DNA of 10,989 nucleotides from positions 1 through 10,989 of the forward strand of contig CALAUY010000087.1 in the NCBI GenBank assembly GCA_937892015.1, given 5' to 3'. Below, one piece after another: positions 5,682 through 10,989 of this stretch. The stretch is from an uncultured Bacteroidales bacterium (GTDB taxonomy: Bacteria > Bacteroidota > Bacteroidia > Bacteroidales > Paludibacteraceae). The notes below the pieces were generated by a model. That model worked only from the letters and a program-made list of their open reading frames with translations. It had not been told where the DNA came from and ran no database searches. Every line of letters begins with the position of its first letter. The stretch's first letter is position 1. The translations under genes were made by a program, and so were the position numbers.

Positions 5682-6427
5682 TGAAAACGGCCATACTGCT
5701 CTCCATATACCACGCCAACGACGCGTTTCTGAGGGAACAGCTCGAATCCATCGGGGCGCAGACCGTCTCGTCCGTGCTACTCAAACGCGATGATTCTGAG
5801 ACGCACTTGGGAGCCATGCACTCGTTCGAGCGACTACTGACCGAGGCGGATAATTTTGATTACTACGCTTTCGCTGACCAAGACGATGTGTGGAAACCTC
5901 AGAAGATGGAAGAGTTGCTCTCGGCTATGCAGCAAGCAGAGAAAACATACGGCACACAGATGCCGCTGGTTGTCCATTGCGACTTGGAAGTGGTGGACAG
6001 CGAACTGAAGCCGATAGCGCCATCGTTTTGGCAGTATTCGGGTCTCAACCCCGACATGCTCGACAACAACCTGCCGTTCCTGACTATCAGCAACACGGTC
6101 ACGGGTTGTGCCATGCTGCTCAACGCCGCGGCACGACGAGTCAGCCTGCCTTTCGGCAAGAACGCATACATGCACGACCAATGGATAGCGCAGTCTGTTC
6201 TGTACGCCGGTGGCAAGGTCATACCCGTGCATCAGTCGCTTGTCCTCTATCGCCAACACGGTGCCAACACGCTCGGAGCGGTGGAATACAAAGGCATGCG
6301 ATTGCGTGACCTGAAAGAAAAACATCGGCTGTTTTGGCAGGCATACCGCGCCGGTAAAGGCAGATGTTGGCACACATTGTCCGCGTTCGTTTACTGGAAA
6401 ACCCGACACATTATTGCGCGCCTATGA
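5678..6427 (+). CDS. family-2 glycosyltransferase, rhamnosyltransferase-like, internally shortened
   Basis: A 249-residue GT-A fold enzyme related to bacterial rhamnosyltransferases. It should transfer a sugar from a nucleotide donor to a lipid-linked glycan on the cytoplasmic face. Visible motifs: N-terminal ILLSIYHANDAFLREQLESI (6-25), RDD (37-39), the DXD-type ADQDDVW (66-72), TGC (142-144) and HDQW (166-169) as the likely catalytic acid region. Compared with the next gene, about 22 residues are missing between RDD and the helix leading to ADQDDVW: RDDSETHLGAMHSF replaces the usual DGSTDxT...I...V segment. This would remove a helix and a strand of the nucleotide-binding half. The frame is intact, so it is either a tolerated deletion or a damaged enzyme. 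A second ATG directly follows the first (5681). The gene overlaps both neighbours by ATGA. Confidence 0.82.
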   Translation: MMKTAILLSIYHANDAFLREQLESIGAQTVSSVLLKRDDSETHLGAMHSFERLLTEADNFDYYAFADQDDVWKPQKMEELLSAMQQAEKTYGTQMPLVVHCDLEVVDSELKPIAPSFWQYSGLNPDMLDNNLPFLTISNTVTGCAMLLNAAARRVSLPFGKNAYMHDQWIAQSVLYAGGKVIPVHQSLVLYRQHGANTLGAVEYKGMRLRDLKEKHRLFWQAYRAGKGRCWHTLSAFVYWKTRHIIARL

Positions 6428-7146
6428 TTAGTGTTTGCGTGACCACATACAATGGGGAGAAATATATCGCAGAGCAGTTGCGCTCCATCTTGGAGCAACT
6501 GAGCGAGGTTGATGAGGTCGTTGTGAGTGACGACGAATCGACAGACCGGACGCTTGAGATAGTGGCGGATTTGCACGACCCGCGCATCCGAGTGGTGCAC
6601 TCCACCGCACATTATTTCAAGTGGAATTTCCTCAACGCGCTACTTGCCGCGAAGGGGGACATCCTCTTTCTGGCCGACCAAGACGATGTGTGGTTGCCGG
6701 GCAAAGTAGAGAAGTGCATCCATGCGTTGGAAACGGCCGATTTGGTGGTGCACGACAGTCGCGTCGTGGACGATGACCTACAAGTGATTAGACCCTCGTT
6801 CTTCCAATTCTACGGGTCGGGGCCCGGGCTATTAAAGAACTCGCTCAACAACACCTATTTCGGGTCGTGCATGGCCTTTAAACGCAAAGTCCTGAATGCC
6901 GCACTGCCGTTCCCGACAACCAACGAAATAGGGCACGATATCTGGTTAGGGTTGGTGGCAGAGATGACCGGCACAGTGATGTTCTTAGACGAACCACTGC
7001 TACTCTATCGACGACACGACCTGTCAAGAACGAACTTAGAGCAACCGCTACTGAAAAGAAGCAACCGATCGATAATAATAAAACTATGGAGTCGCGTGGT
7101 AGTCCTCTATCATGTGGTTCGATACAAGCTCAAAAATAGAGTATGA
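6424..7146 (+). CDS. family-2 glycosyltransferase, rhamnosyltransferase-like
   Basis: A 240-residue GT-A fold glycosyltransferase. It begins MISVCVTTYNGEKYIAEQLR (1-20), has SDDESTDRT (35-43) for nucleotide binding, ADQDDVW (84-90) as the metal-binding DXD region, GSCM (147-150) and HDIW (171-174) near the acceptor site. It shares the ADQDDVW signature and overall order with the preceding gene, so the two are probably distant paralogues adding related sugars. ATG 6424 is chosen because the family motif starts there and it gives an ATGA overlap with the upstream stop. An earlier in-frame ATG at 6364 would add 20 residues inside the previous gene and is rejected. Its own end overlaps the next start by ATGA (7143-7146). 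The sugar donor cannot be told from sequence. Confidence 0.88.
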   Translation: MISVCVTTYNGEKYIAEQLRSILEQLSEVDEVVVSDDESTDRTLEIVADLHDPRIRVVHSTAHYFKWNFLNALLAAKGDILFLADQDDVWLPGKVEKCIHALETADLVVHDSRVVDDDLQVIRPSFFQFYGSGPGLLKNSLNNTYFGSCMAFKRKVLNAALPFPTTNEIGHDIWLGLVAEMTGTVMFLDEPLLLYRRHDLSRTNLEQPLLKRSNRSIIIKLWSRVVVLYHVVRYKLKNRV

Positions 7147-7901
7147 ACAACAACTTAGTAAGCATCATCACTCCGCTGTACAATGGCGAGCAGTTCTTGC
7201 CACAAACAATAGAGAGCGTGCTGGCACAGACTTATCCTGAATGGGAGATGGTGATTATCAACGACGGGTCAACCGACAAAAGCGAAGAGATAGCGCTCAG
7301 CTATGCAGAGAAAGACCCGCGTATCCACGTCTATTCGCAACCCAACGGGGGCAGTGCCTCTGCGCGCAATCACGGCATCCGTCGGGCCAAAGGGCGCTAT
7401 ATAGCCCTATTAGACAGCGACGACCTCTGGGAGCCATGGTTCATCGAGCAACAGTTGAACCTGCTGCACCACCACCATTGCCAGTTGGTCTATGGAGGGC
7501 ACAAACGTATCAATGAGAAAGGCGATGAGATACTGCGACCTTTCATCCCACCCGAGAAAGTCACGTACAACGACATGCTCAAGACGTGCTCCATCACGTG
7601 CCTCACTGGGCTATACGATACCAAACCATACGGCAAAGTGTTCTTGCACGAAGAGTTCCGCAGTTTGCGCGACGACTACATCTATTGGTTGGAGATTCTC
7701 CGCAAGTGCGGCGTGGCATACGGCAATCAAGGCGTTATCGGCAGTTACCGCATGTCCGATAAGTCCGTCTCGGCGAACAAATGGAAAGTGGTGAAACCGC
7801 AATACCTCGTTTATCGCGACGTGCAGAAACTCGGGCGCATCAAGAGTTTCTTCTATCTGATGAGCTGGGCACTACACGGGATAAGTAAATACTGGAAATA
7901 A
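7143..7901 (+). CDS. family-2 glycosyltransferase
   Basis: A 252-residue GT-A fold enzyme and the last gene of the cluster. Motifs in order: VSIITPLYNGEQFLPQTIES (6-25), IINDGSTD (38-45), GGSASARNHGI (69-79), LDSDDLW (90-96) as the DXD region, LRDDYIYWLEI (175-185) as the probable catalytic-base segment, and YRMSDKSVSANK (202-213), a C-terminal pattern common in small GT2 enzymes of capsule and O-antigen loci. It belongs to a different GT2 branch from its two upstream neighbours, which have ADQDDVW. It is coupled to the gene before it by ATGA. The stop is only 8 bases from the convergent antiporter stop, and no intrinsic terminator is visible between them. The donor and acceptor are unknown. 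Confidence 0.9.
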   Translation: MNNNLVSIITPLYNGEQFLPQTIESVLAQTYPEWEMVIINDGSTDKSEEIALSYAEKDPRIHVYSQPNGGSASARNHGIRRAKGRYIALLDSDDLWEPWFIEQQLNLLHHHHCQLVYGGHKRINEKGDEILRPFIPPEKVTYNDMLKTCSITCLTGLYDTKPYGKVFLHEEFRSLRDDYIYWLEILRKCGVAYGNQGVIGSYRMSDKSVSANKWKVVKPQYLVYRDVQKLGRIKSFFYLMSWALHGISKYWK

Positions 7902-7909
7902 CCTCTTGA

Positions 7910-8905
7910 TTATATGTGCGTGAGGCGATACGTGAGGTATCCTGCATACACAAGCAGCAGTATCACGCCACCCCAACGCTTCACTTCGCGCTCGTGATTG
8001 GTCTTGACGAAAAGCCACACGAGAATGCTTCCGATAGCTGCCATCCATGCATCCATGACAATACCATCGTAGGCACTCAACGGACGAACAGCGGCACTCG
8101 TGCCAAGCACAAAATAAACGTTGAAAATGTTCGAGCCGATGACGTTACCCAGAGCTATATCGCTGTTGTGCTTGAACGCGGCTATGACCGATGTGGCCAA
8201 CTCCGGGAGCGAGGTTCCAAGAGCAACGATAGTGAGACCGATAATACTCTCCGGAACACCGCAATCGGTAGCAATTCGAACCGCTCCCTTGACAATCAGT
8301 TCACCACCTACCACCAAGCCGATAAGCCCTACACCTATCAGCAACAATGCTTTCCACAGAACCATCGGTTTGACCTCCTCTGCCTCTGCTTCTTCGGGAT
8401 GATCTTTGGCGTGGCGGAAAGTGTTATAAAGAAAATAAATGAAGAGTGCCAACAAGATGATGCCTCCAAAACGAGTAATCCCTTTCTCGTCCTCTCCAAA
8501 CGGTGACTGCACGGCCACCATCGCAAAAACCAGTATGCCCGCGATGATGCTCAGCGGGATATCGAAGTCGCGCGACCGTTTCTGCGACACTACCGGATAA
8601 ACCAATGCCGTCAGTCCCAATATAACGAACGTGTTGATGATGTTCGAGCCGAGAATATTCGTGATGGCCAGGTCCGTCGAATCATTCGCCACCGACACCA
8701 TATTCACCACAAACTCCGGCATTGATGTACCGAAAGCCACCACCGTGAGGCCGATGATAAGGTCTGCTATACCGAACCGTTTGGCGAGACCGGATGCGCC
8801 GTCCACCAACCAATCTGCGCCCTTAACCAGCAGCACGAATCCGGCAATCAAGAGCACAACCAGCAACCAAATATTTCCGAGTAACGGGTCTATAAAATCA
8901 AACAT
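7910..8905 (-). CDS. yrbG: calcium/sodium antiporter, CaCA family
   Basis: A 331-residue inner-membrane cation exchanger of the YrbG type. The two inverted family repeats are clear. The first half has VAFGTSMPEFVVN (56-68) and ITNILGSNIINT (81-92); the second has VALGTSLPELATS (227-239) and IALGNVIGSNIFN (250-262). The GTSxPE motifs carry the ion-binding Glu residues (E64 and E235). About ten hydrophobic segments are present, with an acidic cytoplasmic loop near 165-180 (EEAEAEE) between the halves. The length matches the bacterial family. It starts 21 bases downstream of the ychF stop on the same strand, so the two are probably cotranscribed. The ion preference (Ca2+/Na+ or another cation) is inferred from the family. 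Confidence 0.92.
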   Translation of the reverse strand: MFDFIDPLLGNIWLLVVLLIAGFVLLVKGADWLVDGASGLAKRFGIADLIIGLTVVAFGTSMPEFVVNMVSVANDSTDLAITNILGSNIINTFVILGLTALVYPVVSQKRSRDFDIPLSIIAGILVFAMVAVQSPFGEDEKGITRFGGIILLALFIYFLYNTFRHAKDHPEEAEAEEVKPMVLWKALLLIGVGLIGLVVGGELIVKGAVRIATDCGVPESIIGLTIVALGTSLPELATSVIAAFKHNSDIALGNVIGSNIFNVYFVLGTSAAVRPLSAYDGIVMDAWMAAIGSILVWLFVKTNHEREVKRWGGVILLLVYAGYLTYRLTHI

Positions 8906-8926
8906 GTTCGTATGGTTTTTTGTAGG

Positions 8927-10033
8927 TTATACATTGAAAAGGAAATGCATGATATCGCCGTCTTGAACGAGGTAATCCTTGCCCTCAACGCCCATCTTGC
9001 CTGCTGCTCTACACGCCGCCTCACCGCCCAGAGCAATGTAGTCGTTGTACTTGATTACTTCAGCTCTGATGAAGCCGCGTTCGAAATCCGAGTGGATGAT
9101 ACCGGCGCATTGCGGCGCTTTCATGCCCTCACGAAACGTCCATGCGCGCACCTCGTCACTGCCGGCTGTGAGGAACGTGCGGAGATTGAGCAACCGGTAT
9201 GCCGCTTTGATGAGCCGACTGACTCCACTCTCCTCTAATCCCAGTTCTTCGAGGAACATCTGCCGCTCTTCGTACGTCTCTAACTCCGCAATCTCGCTCT
9301 CTATCTTCGCCGCCACCACGAGCACTTCCGCACCTTCTACTGCCGCCACACGGCGCACCGCCTCCACGTAGGCGTTCCCGCTCACTGCCGCCCCTTCATC
9401 CACATTGCACACATAGAGAACGGGCTTATTGGTCAGCAGGAACAGCTCGTGTGCTGCCAACTCCTCTTCCTTGTTCTGCGGCGTTACCACTCGAGCCGAC
9501 TGACCCTGTTCGAGTGCCGACTTGAACCGCATATAGATGTCCAGTGCCGCTTTTGCCTGCTTATCGCCTCCCACGCGCACCTGTTTCTCTATTCGTTGGA
9601 TGCGTGACTCGACCGTCTCGAGGTCCTTCAACTGCAACTCCGCATCAATCACCTCTTTGTCGCGCACGGGGTCAACCGTTCCATCTACATGCACCACATT
9701 ATCGTCGTCGAAACAGCGCAACACGTGGATGATGGCATCCGTCTCGCGGATGTTCGCAAGGAATTTGTTCCCAAGCCCCTCACCTTTACTCGCCCCCTTC
9801 ACAAGGCCTGCTATATCCACTATCTCCACGGTCGTCGGAATAATACCGCGGACAGGATGACACAACTCACCCAACTTCGCAAGACGCTCGTCCGGCACGG
9901 TGATGACTCCCACGTTCGGTTCAATCGTACAAAAAGGAAAATTAGCCGACTGCGCTTTGGCGTTGCTCAGACAGTTAAACAACGTTGACTTGCCCACATT
10001 AGGCAGTCCCACTATTCCACATTGCAATGACAT
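8927..10033 (-). CDS. ychF: redox-regulated/ribosome-associated ATPase YchF (OLA1 family)
   Basis: A 368-residue Obg-related P-loop NTPase. The G1 loop is GLPNVGKST (9-17), the switch II region is DIAGLVKGASKGEGLGNKF (73-91), and the G4 position reads NVDE (210-213) rather than NKxD. That is the YchF/OLA1 feature linked to ATP over GTP preference. A helical arm spans about 130-200 and a TGS domain occupies about 283-366, including FERGFIRAEV and a DGDIMHFLFNV end. Length and motifs are normal. YchF interacts with ribosomes and affects stress responses. ATG at 10033 is the obvious start. No TAnnTTTG element is seen in the 236 bases upstream, which hold a tandem repeat array. The nearest canonical promoter on this strand is the one upstream of tRNA-Asn, so read-through transcription is possible. 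Confidence 0.97.
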   Translation of the reverse strand: MSLQCGIVGLPNVGKSTLFNCLSNAKAQSANFPFCTIEPNVGVITVPDERLAKLGELCHPVRGIIPTTVEIVDIAGLVKGASKGEGLGNKFLANIRETDAIIHVLRCFDDDNVVHVDGTVDPVRDKEVIDAELQLKDLETVESRIQRIEKQVRVGGDKQAKAALDIYMRFKSALEQGQSARVVTPQNKEEELAAHELFLLTNKPVLYVCNVDEGAAVSGNAYVEAVRRVAAVEGAEVLVVAAKIESEIAELETYEERQMFLEELGLEESGVSRLIKAAYRLLNLRTFLTAGSDEVRAWTFREGMKAPQCAGIIHSDFERGFIRAEVIKYNDYIALGGEAACRAAGKMGVEGKDYLVQDGDIMHFLFNV

Positions 10034-10101
10034 AATATCATCTTTTATTCAAGAGGTCACCCGCTTTATAGAACTCACTTCCGAGTACTCACTCGCTTTT
10101 T

Positions 10102-10210
10102 ATGAAGTTACTCGTATTCATGAGGTCACTCGCGTTTATGAGGTTACTCATATTCATGAGGTCGCGCGTATTAATTAAGGTCGCGCGTATTAATTAAGGT
10201 CGCGCTTATA
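10102..10210. repeat. 18-19 bp tandem repeat (minisatellite)
   Basis: Six consecutive units read on the + strand as variants of ATGAGGT(C/T)(A/G)C(T/G)CG-TATT(C/A). They lie at 10102-10119, 10120-10137, 10138-10155, 10156-10173, 10174-10192 (19 bases) and 10193-10210. Decayed copies extend left to about 10051. The last three units share a GGTCGCGC core, while earlier ones have GGTCACTC or GGTTACTC. The array lies between ychF and tRNA-Asn, both on the - strand. There are no unique spacers, so it is not a CRISPR. It may be neutral or may hold protein-binding sites. Confidence 0.85.
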
Positions 10211-10269
10211 CGAACACACAAGTCAACCTCTTCTTAAACAAAGAAGTCACCCTCAGCGGATGACCCTTG

Positions 10270-10343
10270 CGCTCCCTCTAGGACTTGAACCTAGGACCCC
10301 CTGATTAACAGTCAGATGCTCTAACCGACTGAGCTAAGGAAGC
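10270..10343 (-). tRNA. tRNA-Asn (anticodon GTT)
   Basis: On the - strand the sequence folds as a full cloverleaf of 74 bases. The acceptor stem is GCTTCCT with AGGGAGC, including one T-G pair. The D arm is GCTC...GAGC, the anticodon stem TCTGA/TCAGG carries loop CTGTTAA with GTT at 10307-10309 (+ strand AAC), and the T arm CTAGG/CCTAG has loop TTCAAGT. Base 10270 gives discriminator G73, which is expected for Asn. CCA is not encoded. A good promoter lies about 45 bases upstream. Confidence 0.96.
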
Positions 10344-10387
10344 GTATTTTCCGCAGTCAAAAAGCAGTTTCTTTTCAAAAGCGGGTG

Positions 10388-10418
10388 CAAAATTACTGCT
10401 TTTTTTTTATATATGCAA
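10388..10418 (-). promoter_or_regulatory. promoter of tRNA-Asn
   Basis: On the - strand, TAATTTTG (10395 to 10388) is a perfect -7 element, with TTG (10418 to 10416) 20 bases upstream as the -33. A 25-base stretch spanning the spacer A tract and the -7 element (10384-10408) is identical, on the opposite strand, to 104-128. The start of transcription should fall near 10382, about 40 bases before the mature tRNA 5' end, so the leader would be removed by RNase P. Confidence 0.8.
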
Positions 10419-10439
10419 GTTTTTTTGAAAAAAAATTTG

Positions 10440-10447
10440 TATCTTTG
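10440..10447 (+). promoter_or_regulatory. -7 element of the pfkB-family gene
   Basis: TATCTTTG matches TAnnTTTG and is followed by CAAAG. The start site would be near 10452, leaving about 45 bases of leader to the ATG at 10496. No good -33 is seen at the proper distance; the nearest TTTG (10424-10427) is only 12 bases away, so A/T tracts may substitute. It is divergent from the tRNA-Asn promoter, with the -7 elements about 45 bases apart. Confidence 0.6.
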
Positions 10448-10495
10448 CAAAGTTTTTTAATAAAAGACCCTATTTTCTGCAAAATTGCGACCAAA

Positions 10496-10989
10496 ATGAA
10501 GAAGGTATTAGGTTTAGGAAACGCATTGACGGACATCTTGTTGCAGGTGAGCGAGGATGATTTACGCGAGCTTGGTTTTCCGAAAGGCAGTATGAATCTG
10601 ATCAGCATGAAGCAGGCTGAGGAGATTCAGTTCCGTTTTGCATCGGTGCGTAAGCGCATGGTAGCCGGCGGTTCGGCCAGCAACGCTATCAACTGTATAG
10701 CCGCTTTGGGCGGCAAGGCTGCGTTTATCGGCAAGATCGGCAATGACGAGGTGGGCGATTTCTATCGTGAGGATTTGATCAAGAACGGCGTGAAGCCTAT
10801 TCTGTTCCTGTCCCAGACAGCCATGTCCGGATGCTCGATTGTGCTGATTACGCCGGACGGGGAGCGTACGTTTGCCACGTATCTGGGTGCAGCTGCCGAG
10901 TTGTGCGCGGATGATATCCAGAAAGATGCGTTCACGGGTTTTGATATTTTCCATATAGAGGGTTATCTGGTGCAGAACCATGACCTGAT
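10496..10989 (+). CDS. pfkB-family carbohydrate/nucleoside kinase, partial (3' end outside window)
   Basis: The first 164 codons of a ribokinase-fold (PfkB) kinase; the frame is open to the right edge. It starts MKKVLGLGNALTDILLQV, with GNALTD (8-13) as the N-terminal substrate-side motif. Further motifs are AGGSASNAINCIAALG (57-72), the first PfkB signature and sugar/nucleoside-binding region, IGKIGNDEVGDFY (78-90), and LITPDGERTFATYLGAA (117-133). These resemble the adenosine kinase-like and sugar kinase branch found near housekeeping genes in Bacteroidota. The C-terminal ATP site and the catalytic Asp lie outside the window, so the substrate cannot be assigned. The ATG at 10496 is the first in frame after the promoter, preceded by A-rich sequence and no Shine-Dalgarno. 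The - strand frame over 10562-10981 is its shadow. Confidence 0.93.
   Translation, partial: MKKVLGLGNALTDILLQVSEDDLRELGFPKGSMNLISMKQAEEIQFRFASVRKRMVAGGSASNAINCIAALGGKAAFIGKIGNDEVGDFYREDLIKNGVKPILFLSQTAMSGCSIVLITPDGERTFATYLGAAAELCADDIQKDAFTGFDIFHIEGYLVQNHDL

Noticed and set aside
9900..10178. + strand open frame ending in repeated hexapeptides (HEVTRI, YEVTHI)
   Set aside because: Most of it lies antisense to the well-supported ychF start, and the peptide repeat is only the 18 bp minisatellite read in frame.
10102..10210. Possible CRISPR array
   Set aside because: Units are 18-19 bases and directly abutting, with no unique spacers and no cas genes in the window.
10230..10246. Terminator for tRNA-Asn (CTTCTT/AAGAAG hairpin)
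   Set aside because: The stem is short and AT-rich and is not followed by a T run on the - strand, so it does not meet the usual intrinsic terminator pattern.
10562..10981. - strand frame at the right edge
   Set aside because: The + strand encodes clear PfkB motifs across the same bases.

Overview
The window looks like chromosomal DNA from a member of the Bacteroidota, probably the order Bacteroidales. The clearest sign is the promoter type: several copies of the -7 element TAnnTTTG, most with a TTTG/TTG-like -33 element 20-21 bases upstream. Weak or absent Shine-Dalgarno sequences and a ribosomal protein bS16 with a long Ala/Glu/Lys-rich tail fit the same group. No phage, transposon or CRISPR signal was found.

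Layout, left to right. (1) 1-218 is a leader with one strong promoter and possibly a second. It feeds a two-gene unit: a GDPD-like lipoprotein (219-980) and, 7 bases later, an LtaS-like membrane sulfatase-fold phosphotransferase (988-2802). (2) 2803-3013 is an A-rich intergenic region whose promoter is almost a copy of the one at 85-128. It drives rpsP (3014-3583), which ends in a clear intrinsic terminator. (3) 3662-7901 is a compact five-gene surface-glycan cluster on the + strand: a short Wzz-type chain-length protein, an EpsG-family polymerase-like membrane protein and three family-2 glycosyltransferases. The last four genes are joined by ATGA start/stop overlaps or nearly abut. (4) On the - strand, converging on the cluster with 8 bases between, are a CaCA-family Ca2+/Na+ antiporter (7910-8905) and, upstream of it, the GTPase ychF (8927-10033). 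(5) 10034-10269 holds an 18-19 bp tandem repeat array. It is followed by tRNA-Asn(GTT) on the - strand (10270-10343) and a divergent promoter region. (6) A pfkB-family sugar/nucleoside kinase starts at 10496 and runs off the right edge.

How the parts fit: the first two genes look like a phosphoglycerol (or related head-group) transfer and turnover pair at the cell envelope. The five-gene cluster looks like the assembly and polymerisation part of a polysaccharide locus, without an initiating sugar-phosphate transferase or a flippase in view. rpsP, ychF, tRNA-Asn and the kinase are housekeeping genes flanking these modules. The most unusual observations are the near-identical promoter modules, two glycan-cluster proteins that look internally shortened, and the minisatellite upstream of ychF.
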